34,595 bases of DNA from Rhizobium sp. Q54 (GTDB lineage Bacteria; Pseudomonadota; Alphaproteobacteria; Rickettsiales; UBA1997), in the NCBI GenBank assembly GCA_945871805.1, contig CAMBXE010000016.1, positions 1 through 34,595 on the forward strand, written 5' to 3'. The notes beneath the pieces are model-generated. The model ran no database searches, was not told the origin of the DNA, and worked only from the letters and a program-made list of their open reading frames with translations. This document shows positions 1 through 11,400 of the stretch, piece by piece (positions within the stretch are counted from its first letter, which is position 1; the number at the start of each line of letters is the position of its first letter). The translations under genes and the position numbers were made by a program.

Positions 1-421
<421 letters not shown>

Positions 422-593
422 AAACTATGTGTGGAATTGATCTGCATTAGGGTTTTGAGATAGACACAGTAATTCATTCGTCAGGTATCTTTAGTTATCG
501 ATTCAGTTATTAGACTAGCTATCAGCTGTTGGTTTCCAGGGTAATTTTGGTGACCAACAGTCGACACTAAATCAATAGCTGTAATGCCACTTG

Positions 594-716
594 TTGGCTT
601 GGTGAGGATAGCGGTGTGGAACCACTCGATACATTCCGAACTCGCAAGTGAAACGCATGTCGCGCCGATGGTATTTGGTCTTTGTGGCCAGTGAGAGTAG
701 GTTGTCGCCAAGCCAA
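594..716 (+). rRNA. rrf: 5S ribosomal RNA
   Basis: The conserved 5S core is present: ATTCCGAACTC near 634 and the GTGAGAGTAGGT segment near 691. The terminal helix is extended by flanking bases: the strand at about 582-601 pairs with about 708-727, with a single G-U/mismatch position. This gives a stem of roughly 20 bp that probably serves as an RNA processing site, so the exact mature ends are uncertain by several bases. A spacer of about 170 bases separates it from 23S and contains no tRNA that I can recognise. Confidence 0.93.
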
Positions 717-748
717 TAAGTGGCATTAATTATAGATAAAAACAGCAA

Positions 749-784
749 AACCCGCTTAGGTGTAAAAACCTAAGCGGGTTTTTT
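749..784. terminator. Bidirectional rho-independent terminator
   Basis: A perfect 12-bp stem (749-760 with 769-780) with an 8-base loop is followed by a T run on the + strand, ending the 23S-5S transcript. Read on the - strand the hairpin is followed by a T-rich stretch, so it can also end the convergent bamD transcript. Confidence 0.9.
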
Positions 785-807
785 ATTGTCTAAATTTCAC
801 AAAAAAT

Positions 808-1533
808 TTACTCGCCAAATTTTGCTGCAATCTTACTCCAATAGTCATCAGGAAATTTTTGGCCCAACTGTTGTTTGGTCTTCCTTCCCTCTTCTTTTAA
901 GCCAGTTTTGTAATAGAGCTCAACTAAACGGAAATAAGCCTCTGCTGTTTGTTTTGTGTAGCGATAACGAGAGATAACCTCGTTAAAACTAATAATCGCT
1001 CCAACATAATTACTTGATGTGATTTGATAGCGACCTATTGCCATTTTTGCTCCAGCTAAATGTTCGTCGATAAACGATAATTTTTCTTTCGCATCGGCGG
1101 CATAATTTGTTTGTGAAAAACGCGCAATCAGCTCGCGAAAAATAAAAGATACTTGCTGAGTATTGTCTTGAGCCCGTTCGATATCGGGAATTTGATTGTA
1201 GTAAGTCAGGCCTTTCATGTATATCATGTAGGGCACATATTCACTAGATGGATTTAAGCGCAAAAAATCATCAACATTAGCAACCAGCTTTACATAATCT
1301 TCATTCATATAGCGCGCATAAACTGCCATGGTTTGAGCCTTTAATGCCCATTTTGAAAAAGGAAAATCATCATCAATTTTTTCAAATTCAGTAGCGGCCT
1401 CGGAATAATCTTTTTTCTTCAGCAGCTTCATAGCTTCAATGTAGGAAATTTCTGCATTGGTTTTTTTATCGTCTTTTTTGGCGCAAGAAAATAGTAAAAC
1501 AAAAAACAGTAATGACTTAAAAATTTTTTTCAT
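808..1533 (-). CDS. bamD: Outer membrane assembly lipoprotein BamD (ComL)
   Basis: This 241-residue lipoprotein matches BamD, an essential partner of BamA in inserting beta-barrel proteins into the outer membrane. The N-terminus is a lipoprotein signal peptide: MKKIFK, a hydrophobic stretch, then LLFSC, giving lipidation at Cys17. The mature part is made of helical TPR-like repeats, with phrases typical of the family such as YxxAxxxFexI and a FPxSxxA-like segment near residue 57. Length matches the family (about 240-280 residues). It is transcribed toward the 5S gene and shares the terminator between them. The start is supported by the signal peptide. A reading stretch of unknown identity ends 7 bases upstream of it. 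Confidence 0.92.
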   Translation of the reverse strand: MKKIFKSLLFFVLLFSCAKKDDKKTNAEISYIEAMKLLKKKDYSEAATEFEKIDDDFPFSKWALKAQTMAVYARYMNEDYVKLVANVDDFLRLNPSSEYVPYMIYMKGLTYYNQIPDIERAQDNTQQVSFIFRELIARFSQTNYAADAKEKLSFIDEHLAGAKMAIGRYQITSSNYVGAIISFNEVISRYRYTKQTAEAYFRLVELYYKTGLKEEGRKTKQQLGQKFPDDYWSKIAAKFGE

Positions 1534-1540
1534 TGCTGAT

Positions 1541-1775
1541 TTAGGTGTTTAGTTTGTGCGGGCCCAATTCATCCCACAAAGCCATGATTGACAGGGCTTT
1601 AGCTGGTTTATTAAAAGATTTTTGACCGCAATAAATTGCTGAAATTATTTTTAGAAAATTAAAGACAGGAAGTCCGTCAGAGAATTTTGTAGCGCTTTCT
1701 GTCGGCAGTGAGCGACTTATTCCTGGAGAAATGTTAAAACTTTCTCTGAAATCTCTCTCTAGCCCAGATCTAGTC
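1541..1775 (-). other. Unassigned open stretch ending just before bamD, possible gene remnant
   Basis: On the - strand about 75 codons stay open and stop at 1541-1543, only 7 bases before the bamD start. The translation begins after an in-frame stop near 1778. It has no ATG until the last 13 or so codons (the tail reads MALWDELGPHKLN). I do not recognise the protein. Tight spacing to bamD would fit the end of an upstream operon gene that has lost its 5' part, but an open stretch of this size can also occur by chance. Confidence 0.25.
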
Positions 1776-2071
1776 TAGGTCGACCTGAAAAAATATGTCC
1801 AACCACCCTGCAATCAACTTCAAGTTTTGACCTCCTTAAAAAGGATTGATCAGGCTTTTTTATGTCTTAATGCTAACCGCTTATTTCCTTCTAGCTTTTA
1901 AATTGACACGGAGCGCTGAACCCTCTCCGATAAAAATGATATTTCCTCCAGCTCAATTTTTAATTCAAAATAAAAAAATCTCTGGAATCGGATTTGCTTG
2001 GTTAAATTTGGATTTTTAGAGACCGCCTCGAGCTTTAAATCTTTTGTTTTTGTGGGGTCATTAATTCTCCA
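1776..2071. other. Spacer without a recognised gene
   Basis: I see no convincing gene, tRNA or structured RNA here. Two Shine-Dalgarno-like strings occur on the - strand (near 1833 and near 1945), but each precedes only about 17 codons before a stop. The region probably holds decayed coding DNA and the promoter of whatever precedes bamD. Confidence 0.4.
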
Positions 2072-2575
2072 TTAATTTAAAATTTTTACCTTTTGTCTTG
2101 CCTCCATCCCGAGTTCTTGCGCTAATCCGGCATTGATTTCAAGAACGTATCGAGCTTCTTTTTCTGAGGAAATTAGTTCGAGAGAATTTGGCTTGGCATA
2201 GCTTCTGATCACAGAAATTTCGTCATCAGTATCGATAAAAATCATGTCTAGTGGAATCTTGGTGTTCTTCATCCACATGTTAATCACCTGACTTTCTTTG
2301 AATGAAAAAAGCATTCCGTGATCTTTGGGCAATTTATCAAGATTCATTAGTCCGTACATTTTTTGTTCATCGCTTTTGGCAATTGCGATATTGAAACTAG
2401 CTATGAGTTTTGAATTTCGATCAAAGATTTGTAATTTGGCGTTGTAGTTTTTTAGATCGCGATTAAATCCCGCGATGTCACTCGCGTCTATGTTTCTACT
2501 GGCTTGAAGCGTAATCAAAAGAATAGCCACACAACCAATAACAAAGAAGGTGAAACGTTTTTTAGCGATCTGCAT
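2072..2575 (-). CDS. DUF192 family membrane-anchored protein
   Basis: This protein of about 167 residues belongs to DUF192 (COG1430), a small family of unknown function that is usually exported or membrane-anchored. Diagnostic segments are YGLMNLDKLPKDHGMLF, the MWMKNTKIPLDMIFID block, and a later SSEKEARYVLEINAG block. The start at 2575 is chosen because the N-terminus is then MQIAKKR followed at once by a 19-residue hydrophobic segment ([19 protein letters not shown]), a signal anchor. A longer frame begins at 2665, but its extra 30 residues run through the divergent lptA coding sequence. With the chosen start, the two genes still overlap head to head by about 26 bases. Confidence 0.88.
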   Translation of the reverse strand: MQIAKKRFTFFVIGCVAILLITLQASRNIDASDIAGFNRDLKNYNAKLQIFDRNSKLIASFNIAIAKSDEQKMYGLMNLDKLPKDHGMLFSFKESQVINMWMKNTKIPLDMIFIDTDDEISVIRSYAKPNSLELISSEKEARYVLEINAGLAQELGMEARQKVKILN

Positions 2576-3104
2576 AATTTTTAATTTAATTACCTCGGAA
2601 GCTTGCGAAGCCTCGAAAGCAAAGGGTTCGCCTACCAGAATAAGGTCGGATATCATCGACATCAAGCGTAAATCTCAGGAAGTAAATTTTTTGTACAATG
2701 TGGTGGTGGAGAAGGATGACAGCAGCTTGCTCGCGCAAAAAATGACGGTGCTTTACGAGGAAAGCAAAGCCGCGCCAGACTCCAAAAAATCGAAAATCAA
2801 AAGAATAGAAGCTAAAGAAAATGTTAAAATTTTTAGTGAAGAATTTGTTGGGAGCGGAGATTCGGGCTTTTACGATCCGCAACAAAATACTTTTGTCTTG
2901 GAGAAAAATGTGATCGTGAATAATGGTACATCAATTGCGAGTGGAGATAAATTTTTTTACGATTTAACAACAAAAAAAGGGCGATTTCTGGGTAAAAAAG
3001 ATGAGACGTCGATTGCCGGCAATGGCGGCGATAAAAGAGTGGTGGTAATCCTCGGCAGCGACGCTGGCGAAATAAAAAAATCAAAGACGGAATATGAGCA
3101 ATAA
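2550..3104 (+). CDS. lptA: LPS transport periplasmic protein LptA (OstA-like)
   Basis: LptA forms the periplasmic bridge that carries lipopolysaccharide from the LptBFGC inner-membrane complex to LptD. The 184-residue product starts with a short hydrophobic segment ([15 protein letters not shown]) that acts as a signal peptide. It then shows the beta-jellyroll pattern of OstA proteins: [20 protein letters not shown], later [17 protein letters not shown], then a [19 protein letters not shown] repeat. The start is GTG with no well-spaced ribosome site. The gene overlaps lptB by 11 bases, the standard lptA-lptB coupling. No lptC is visible upstream; the divergent DUF192 gene occupies that place. 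Confidence 0.88.
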   Translation: MKRFLAICIIFNLITSEACEASKAKGSPTRIRSDIIDIKRKSQEVNFLYNVVVEKDDSSLLAQKMTVLYEESKAAPDSKKSKIKRIEAKENVKIFSEEFVGSGDSGFYDPQQNTFVLEKNVIVNNGTSIASGDKFFYDLTTKKGRFLGKKDETSIAGNGGDKRVVVILGSDAGEIKKSKTEYEQ

Positions 3105-3822
3105 GATATTAAGTGCGACAAATTTACAAAAATCCTACGGCAAAAAAACGGTAATTCGTGACGTAAGTTTGAAAATAGAGCAGGGCGAAGTTGTTGGCTT
3201 GCTTGGTCCAAATGGAGCGGGAAAAACCACCTGTTTTTACATGATGGTTGGTTTGGTTGATGCGGATTCTGGGAATATTTTTATCGATCAGCTCGATATT
3301 ACGCCGATGCCGATGTATCATCGCGCCCGTTTGGGTCTGGGTTATTTGCCGCAAGAAGCTTCGATTTTTCGGGGCATGACCGTTGAAGACAATATTTATT
3401 CTATCCTTGAAATCACTGAGGCCAACAAGGTTAGGCGCAAAGAAAAGCTGGAAGAATTGCTAACAGAATTTTCCATTAATCATATCCGTAAATCACACGC
3501 ATTAGCGCTTTCGGGTGGCGAAAGAAGAAGGGCGGAAATAGCTAGGGCATTGGCCACAAACCCTTCATTCATCTTGCTTGACGAGCCTTTTGCCGGCGTT
3601 GATCCGATCGCGGTGAATGATATTCGTCAGATGGTAATGCATTTAAAAGATCGTGGAATTGGCGTTTTAATTACTGACCACAATGTGCGCGAAACCTTGT
3701 CAATCGTGGATCGCGCCTACATCGTTTACGATGGAAGGATTTTAACTTCTGGCTCAAAGAAAGAAATCATCGAGCATGAGGAGACTAGAAAGGTGTATCT
3801 CGGGGAAGATTTTAGGATTTAA
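3094..3822 (+). CDS. lptB: LPS export ABC transporter ATP-binding protein LptB
   Basis: This 242-residue cytoplasmic ATPase powers LPS extraction from the inner membrane by LptFG. Walker A is GPNGAGKT (residues 38-45). The Q-loop LPQEAS region follows, then the signature [15 protein letters not shown], Walker [13 protein letters not shown], and the switch His in [10 protein letters not shown]. The GERRRxEIARAL form and the FAGVDPIAV sequence are characteristic of LptB rather than of branched amino acid transporters. It overlaps lptA by 11 bases. The rpoN gene that often follows lptB is absent. A perfect palindrome lies about 80 bases downstream. Confidence 0.96.
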   Translation: MSNKILSATNLQKSYGKKTVIRDVSLKIEQGEVVGLLGPNGAGKTTCFYMMVGLVDADSGNIFIDQLDITPMPMYHRARLGLGYLPQEASIFRGMTVEDNIYSILEITEANKVRRKEKLEELLTEFSINHIRKSHALALSGGERRRAEIARALATNPSFILLDEPFAGVDPIAVNDIRQMVMHLKDRGIGVLITDHNVRETLSIVDRAYIVYDGRILTSGSKKEIIEHEETRKVYLGEDFRI

Positions 3823-3900
3823 TTCGAAGTGCGAACGATGCGATTTTTACACGTCGATCCTCGCGAAGCCTTGATTTTAGAGGGTCGCCAAAAAAGATGA

Positions 3901-3922
3901 ATTTTGTCCAGCTGGACAAAAT
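3901..3922. terminator. Perfect 22-bp palindrome after lptB, possible terminator or operator
   Basis: Bases 3901-3911 are the exact reverse complement of 3912-3922, with no spacer. It lies between lptB and the convergent serine-hydrolase gene, so a bidirectional terminator is likely, although the T run after it is broken (TCTCATTTT on the + strand). Confidence 0.5.
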
Positions 3923-3949
3923 CTCATTTTAATCAGCATTGGCGGGGCT

Positions 3950-5257
3950 TTACCGCCGCTCGGGTGAATTCGATTTTTGCTGTTCGTAATCTCGCTCAAC
4001 AGCTTTGTTGACTGCCAGCGTTGCGTTTAACCCAAATGTTGCGCCGCCATCTCGGGAGCCGGCGACAACAACAATCCCATTTTCCATGTTCGCTGAAAAC
4101 CAGGAGGTTGATCCAGGGGCGCCTTTCGCTGGACCTGGTATGCCGCCGCTGTGCTGAATGGTTTGTGATTTTGCATTGAAAAATTCTTGGCCAAATTCTT
4201 GTACGGCATTGCGGAATCCTTCGTTTTTCCAGTTCTCGCAAAGCCATCTACCAAATTTTTGCATGTCTGATGCAGTTGCCCAATAGCCACCAGCTGGACT
4301 GCCATTGATTTTTCCGGCGACAATGTGCTCTTCGTTAAACAGCGCATTTTCGGGTTTTGTGACTGAAAAATTTTCGATTTCCGCAGGGCGTAAGATTTTT
4401 TCCTCCAAAAGTTCTTGGTAAGTTTTCCTTTCGCTTTCGGGCTTATTGCGATTGTAGAGATGTTGTGCAGCAAGGCCAGCGAGTAAGATTCCCGTGTTGC
4501 TGTAGTTGCTGCCTTTCCCTGGCTCAAAATCACAAACAGTGTTTTGTGCGAATTGTAAAAAATCTTCTGGCCTTGTGGCAGTAAGCTCTTCACCGCTTTT
4601 AAGGCGATCCATGTAGCCGCTGGAGTGACAGAGATAATCTGTAAAGCCGGCCGCGTGAGTCATGGCCTGGTGCAATGTGGTTTTTGGTAAATGTTCGCGG
4701 AGTTTTTCAGGTAAAAAGCTGAGCACTTCTTCGCTAAGCTCTAAGGGCTGAGTCATTTGTTCGTGCGCGATGTCGCCATCTGCAATCATTTTTGCAATTA
4801 ACACCCCGGTAAAAACTTTGCCGATTGAGTGAATGGCGAAGGGACGATTGCGAGCTTCTTCTGGAGCTAGTTCGCAAGTTCTTTGGCGATCCGAAACAGA
4901 AAATATTCCTTGGAGCCGATGTTCATCGGCAAATTCTCGTAATTTTTTTTGTGTTGTTCCGGGGTCAAAAATTCCGTTGTTAATTCCGATGTCTTCTGGA
5001 GCAATGGCTCCTAGCCATTCGCCGTTATTAATGTCGATGAGATGTTCGGTTCGTAGTGGACGGAGCAATTCGACGAATTTACTAACATCCTTGCTCTGAA
5101 TTGCTTCATCGAATTTTTCTTCAGTGGGCCTCAGAGATTCTTCTGAGAGCATGAGCAGGTATTGTTTGCAACCTTCGTGACTTTCGCCATCAACACAAAA
5201 TTTTTGTCTACATGCTTCAGCAACGAGGAGTAAATAGTCGCGTGAATTTGATTTCAT
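3950..5257 (-). CDS. Cytosolic serine beta-lactamase-like hydrolase (PF00144-type)
   Basis: This 435-residue protein belongs to the beta-lactamase/class C penicillin-binding-like superfamily (serine hydrolases including esterases, peptidases and LACTB-type proteins). The three active-site motifs are present: SIGK (SxxK, nucleophile Ser144, Lys147), YSN (Tyr252-Asn254) and HSG (369-371). The QAMTHAAGFTDY segment matches the family's LLTHxSG region. There is no signal peptide; the first 100 residues are a helical, cysteine-containing extension. A cytoplasmic site, or export by a route that needs no Sec signal, is therefore likely. The gene lies downstream of the 16S gene on the same strand. It is distantly related to both catalytic domains of the 1302-residue protein at 8479-12387. 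The substrate is unknown. Confidence 0.85.
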   Translation of the reverse strand: MKSNSRDYLLLVAEACRQKFCVDGESHEGCKQYLLMLSEESLRPTEEKFDEAIQSKDVSKFVELLRPLRTEHLIDINNGEWLGAIAPEDIGINNGIFDPGTTQKKLREFADEHRLQGIFSVSDRQRTCELAPEEARNRPFAIHSIGKVFTGVLIAKMIADGDIAHEQMTQPLELSEEVLSFLPEKLREHLPKTTLHQAMTHAAGFTDYLCHSSGYMDRLKSGEELTATRPEDFLQFAQNTVCDFEPGKGSNYSNTGILLAGLAAQHLYNRNKPESERKTYQELLEEKILRPAEIENFSVTKPENALFNEEHIVAGKINGSPAGGYWATASDMQKFGRWLCENWKNEGFRNAVQEFGQEFFNAKSQTIQHSGGIPGPAKGAPGSTSWFSANMENGIVVVAGSRDGGATFGLNATLAVNKAVERDYEQQKSNSPERR

Positions 5258-5384
5258 GAGCTGAGAATCTTTTTAGTCAGAATTTAGACGCAAAAATAAC
5301 TTCGCAAGAAGCGAGAGATAAAATAGATCGGAATAAAAAAAGAGAAGAGAGTAAGTAAAAGTCGCGAAGCAGCTGAGATCAACG

Positions 5385-5411
5385 AACCATGCTCTGCTTA
5401 TCAGAGCATGG
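5385..5411. repeat. Hairpin in the 16S trailer
   Basis: An 11-bp perfect inverted repeat (ACCATGCTCTG / CAGAGCATGGT) with a 5-base loop lies downstream of the 16S 3' end. No T run follows on either strand. A processing or 3'-stabilising structure is more likely than an intrinsic terminator. Confidence 0.6.
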
Positions 5412-5423
5412 TCCAAAATTCGT

Positions 5424-5449
5424 AAATAAGAAAAATAAAGACGATAGTT
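5424..5449 (-). other. 3' arm of the 16S rRNA processing stem
   Basis: This trailer segment is complementary over 26 positions to 7177-7202 in the 16S leader, with one G-U pair. Together they would close a long helix around the precursor 16S, the expected RNase III substrate. Confidence 0.75.
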
Positions 5450-5530
5450 CCGCCCACATTGTTTTTTGAGAATGACTGCGTGAACAGTCACTTTAATGGA
5501 AGTCAATCCGAAGACTGACCTCAGTTCTCT

Positions 5531-7018
<1,488 letters not shown>

Positions 7019-7404
7019 AGAATAATGATAATAGCTATCTCACTAGAAGGACTCTCGTCCCTCTGTGTTGTGCACTTTGCTTGCTTGCGCTTACAAATGC
7101 GTCAACTTTTCCCCTAATAAAAGAGGAAAAACTCAAATTCACTAACGTGACTTTAAGCGATAGTTTTCGCGAACGAAACTATCGCCTTTATTTTTCTTAT
7201 TTTTTTCGTTCCTGCCTTTTGTTTAAACTGATGTTTAAAGCAAAGACATAAACGCGACTATTCACGATGTAAAACAACGATTTTGTAAGAAGGAAAAGAA
7301 CTGCTAAAAACGCAGAAATCAGATCTCTAAACCAAAAGAGGGGGCGCAACGTACGAAGCAGATTTCTGTTGTCAAGTAGCCATCAGTAACTTTTTTTAAA
7401 AGAC
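7019..7404 (-). promoter_or_regulatory. 16S rRNA leader and putative rRNA promoter
   Basis: This 386-base region has no gene. On the - strand a consensus -35 box TTGACA lies at 7370-7375. About 16 bases further on is a weak -10-like TACGTT, then a GC-rich stretch (GCGCCCCC), which resembles the discriminator of stringently controlled rRNA promoters. The rest is leader RNA with the processing stem described separately. The -35 box is clear; the -10 assignment is a guess. Confidence 0.5.
7177..7202 (-). other. 5' arm of the 16S rRNA processing stem
   Basis: This leader segment pairs with 5424-5449 in the trailer. Part of it is also one side of a local hairpin (7158-7186: GCGATAGTTT / AAACTATCGC), so the nascent leader can fold locally first and then switch to the long-range helix once the trailer is made. 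Confidence 0.7.
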
Positions 7405-8430
7405 TCAGCTTGTCACAAAAAAATTTTGTACAAAAGCAGTCAGCAAGATCTTCGGAGGCACAATTCCGCTCTTCATCTTAATCTCTAAATGTTGCAATTC
7501 GGATAAATTTTTTATTAAAAAATCTTTCGAAAAATTTTTTAGCGCCAAGCGAAATCCCGCTTCAGCTTTAAAAAATAAGCGCTGATTTTTTACCGCCTCG
7601 TCAAAAGAAATTCCGCTAGAATCAATCTCGGCGCGAGCCTGATAAAGTTTTTGTAAATAGTTCGACAAAAAGCGCAGAAGCGTAATTGCTTCAAATCCGT
7701 CGCGAAAAAGTTTTTCGGCGGCAAGTAAAGATAAATCAAACTTTTGTGCGGCAAAGTTGTCGACGAATTCATTGGCGGAAATTTCCGCTTCGGAAGCTGT
7801 CAGCTTCTCGACTAATTCGGCGGTAAGATTTTTTTCCTCGCCTAAAAAAACTAAAATTTTTTCGAGCTCGGCCAAAATAATTTGGCGATTTTTTCCGAAT
7901 TTTTCATAAAGAATTGAGGTGGCGTCCAAGTTGAATTTGACTTTGTGGCGCAAGAGCTCGTCGGCGATAAATTTTTTGATTACGCGTTCGTCGTCTTCGT
8001 AGCAAGCGATCGCAGCGAAGCGTGGATTTTCTTCGCAAAGTTTGCGCAAAGCCGAGGATTTATCGAGATCGCCGCCTTGAATCAAAATAAAATTATCGCT
8101 CTTTTTAGCGAAATCTTGATCAGCAAAAAGCATCTTTAAAGCCGCGCCAGCCTGGACATCGGCATCACGAATCAAAATTAATTTCCGACCGCCGAGCATC
8201 GAGTAAGAAAAAAATTCATCCGCCAAAATCGCCTTATCTTCGACCAATTTTTCCTTACTAATATTAGCGACCAAAAACGGATCAGATAAGTTCGGCGTAA
8301 TTTTTTTCGCGATCAAATTGAATCGATAATTAACGAGCGCAGCTTCTGGCCCAAACAATAAACAGCCGGCAATTTTTTCTTGCGCGATGCGGTGGATATA
8401 AGGCTCGATTTGGTAATTAGAAATTTTCAT
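7405..8430 (-). CDS. holA: DNA polymerase III subunit delta (HolA)
   Basis: HolA is the clamp-loader delta subunit that opens the beta sliding clamp. The 341-residue product has the typical alphaproteobacterial start (MKISNYQIEPYI, then CLLFGPEAALVNYR). It keeps the FFSYSMLGGRKLILIRDAD region corresponding to the beta-clamp-binding segment, the ADELLRHKVKF segment, and the helical collar domain with LLRFLSNYLQKLY. Length matches the family. It lies between the large tandem-hydrolase gene (48 bases upstream) and the 16S leader. In many genomes holA follows lptE or leuS; that context is missing here. Confidence 0.9.
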   Translation of the reverse strand: MKISNYQIEPYIHRIAQEKIAGCLLFGPEAALVNYRFNLIAKKITPNLSDPFLVANISKEKLVEDKAILADEFFSYSMLGGRKLILIRDADVQAGAALKMLFADQDFAKKSDNFILIQGGDLDKSSALRKLCEENPRFAAIACYEDDERVIKKFIADELLRHKVKFNLDATSILYEKFGKNRQIILAELEKILVFLGEEKNLTAELVEKLTASEAEISANEFVDNFAAQKFDLSLLAAEKLFRDGFEAITLLRFLSNYLQKLYQARAEIDSSGISFDEAVKNQRLFFKAEAGFRLALKNFSKDFLIKNLSELQHLEIKMKSGIVPPKILLTAFVQNFFVTS

Positions 8431-8478
8431 GGCGCGCTTCTTAGGGGCGAAAATCTAAAATAAAATCATCTGGCAAAA

Positions 8479-11400
8479 TTATCTCGTAATCCCGGAGTCG
8501 TCTTTATTTGGTGTCGCAACCTTTTCAGCCCAAGATTTTGTTGCTTTCGACATTATGTCCTGAGCCTCTCTTTCTGCGACCAGTTTTATTTCAGATCTTA
8601 CAAAAATTTCCTGCGTTTTCCCTTGTGCGGAATCGAGGTGTGGAGCGAGAACTTCTTCGCGAAGTTTTTCAAAATTTTCGGCTGTTTTAAATTTTTCTGC
8701 GATTGCGTCTCGATCGATAATTCCGGTTTTTTTGTCGATAAAATTTTCTACTAGATAACCGTGCAAGGCCTCATGAGCTGGTGCGTAAGCAGCAATAATT
8801 TCTGTGTGAAAATCGGCGAAATTTTTTGGTAGTTTGCCTTCGGCAGCGAGTTCGTTTTGCCAGGCTGCTAAGTTATTATTTTTGCCCGTGCTGAGATCGA
8901 GATGTTGCCAGTATTTTCGCCAACACTCGCCATCTTCTTCGGCAACAAACTTGCTGTCTTTGTTGGTTTTGCCGAGAAAATATTCGTCCATCTGTTTAGC
9001 GTAATCATGGCCGGGCATGGTTAGAATTAGCTGTTTAGTAATCGCGTCAGTTTGAGTAATGACCGAATCCGTCTCCGCTGCTACGTCGCTTTTTTCCGCA
9101 GCTCTTCCCGATCTAAAATCATCAAAAGAAAAAGGCATTGTTGCATGCATTTCGCTGGCATTGCCGGTGAAATGGCCAATGTGCCAAATGTGAAATTTAT
9201 CTTCTCCATTCTTGCGACCAGAAACCGTTTCCGCCTTGTCATTAATGGCCCCAATCATGATCCCAAGAGAATAGCTTGCGGCGTAGAGAGCTGCTTTTTC
9301 GTCGGAACCTCCATCGGGCACGCAATGTTCTCCAGCATCAAAAGCATCGAGGTAAAGCTGATGAACTTCTTTCGCTTGAGCATGATTCAAGGTCAAGGCG
9401 TTAGGCATCCCGCAAATCATCTTCGCCAATTCCGCAGAAAATTTTTCTAAATCAGCAATGCTTGAACACAGGCCACCAGCGGAGAGAGGTATTTCCCCGG
9501 TTTGAGTGTGAGTGAGGGGATTGCTGCTAGAACTTTCTTTCGCGGGCTCAATGTTGGCGGTGTCGTAATCAATTACGCCCGCGATCTTGACGACATCGCT
9601 AGCAACTTTTCGCGGCTCGGCCACTTCATCCGCGGGCCTGGTGTGAGCTAACCCAAGGCGATCAATCGTTCTTGTTTTTAGCTCATGGCGATAACTTCCA
9701 AAATCAGAAACCAGACCCATCAAATCTTCGGCGAGCATGAAAGTTGGATTGCCGTAACTGAAAGTTGTTCCGACTTTTTTTGGCATAAATTTTACCGAAT
9801 CAGAGGCGATGACACCCGGATTGTCGCCCACAAATTGTGGATCATTGGTGAAGTAACTCGATTGCGAAATGAGTCCGTTGCGATGACTCAGAAGTTGTGC
9901 CAGGGTTACGTGTTCGCAGCCTTTTTCTGTCAGCACTTTTTCATATTTTGCGATTTCAGCTTCTCTCTCCGGATGGCATTCTCGCGCCACCTGCAAGACA
10001 TCCAACGCGGTCGCCTCCATTCTTTTCTCACCAAATTTTCCTTCAACAGCCATCAGCGCCGCAGTCGCTCCACAGAAACTTTTAGAGACGCTCATGATCC
10101 AGCCTTCGCGCTCCTTTTCTTCCGGCAAGGATTGCGAATTTGCCTCGATAATTGTGGAAAGGTCGTGAGGATATTTAGCTCCGCCGACTTCACTCGGTAG
10201 CACGGCTCTATTTCTGCCGTCCATTTTAAAGCCGATCACTTCGCCAACCGAGGAAAGCAGCTCTGGCGTTGAGTCGCTGAGGATCAATGGAAAATCTTTT
10301 TGACCACTCGGATTCGTGACAACCAGCGATTTGCGATCAGAAAATTCATCTCTAAGCAACGCGCCGAGGCTTGGAATATGTGGGCTGCCAGCGACGATGA
10401 TCACGACATCAACTTCTGGCTTCAGAGATTTTTTTACATCCTCAGCCATTCGCGCGTGAGTTGCCGCAGAATAAAATCCACCGAGCCACCATTCGAAATC
10501 TCTTTTGGTTTCAAGTGGCGCATCCCCATTTTTAATTTTTTGCTCAAGCTCTTTCTTAAAAAGTTCTTTTAGCTCCGGAGAGTCGATGCCTTCTTCAAGC
10601 CCCATTTCTCTAAGCTCGCTCGACCTCTTTCCTTTTAATCTCTCAAAAATTTTATCCTTCTCGCTCTCTCTTCCCTGCAGATCTCCCATTTCAGTCAAAA
10701 CCGGTGCGCTCAGGAATTCAGTGGTTGCTTTGTAGGTTTCTTCGTCGGTTTTATTTTTGACTCCTTGAGTCCTGTTTTTTTCCGACTGACTCGGAAATTC
10801 AGAAAAAGTTTGAACCGTCCGACCTGATTTTTCGTAATTCTTAATCATTTGTTCAACCAATGAAGCGTAAGTCGCGTCAGCGTGATCACTTTCGGCGATG
10901 TAAATAACGAGCGGAGCTTTTCTCTCGTTGGTGATTAGTTCGACAAAGCTCGGACGTTCTTTATCCCCCACTTCGGCCGGGACTGCCTTCCCCCCTAAAA
11001 TCGCATTTAAATTTTCAGCAATTTCCCCAAAACTCACGCCTTGATCTACCATGCTTTTCATTGCTTCAAAGCCGAAGCCAGCTTTAAGTAACTCTTCTTG
11101 CTTCAAAAATACTTCTTCTTTTGCAATCTCAGTTCCGGGCTCTTTCTGTTTAGAAATCATTTCGTATGCAACGGCGTAAGTAAGAGTTTCGCCAACCGCG
11201 GCATAGTAAAACGATTCGCCAGTTGTTGGATTATATTTTAGACTGGATTCAGACAATCCGTTGTCGCCGTTGTGGCCAAAAGTTCCATCTCTATAATTAT
11301 TTACGCCGCAAATATTATGTTTTCCGACCTTTCCTTCATCTCGAAACAAAGCTGCAACAACTTCCGCATTTTCAAATAAAGATGATTCTCCTGCTTCTTT

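Noticed and set aside
4027-4593. 188-codon - strand frame inside the beta-lactamase-like gene
   Set aside because: It is a shifted frame of the real gene, which carries all three active-site motifs.
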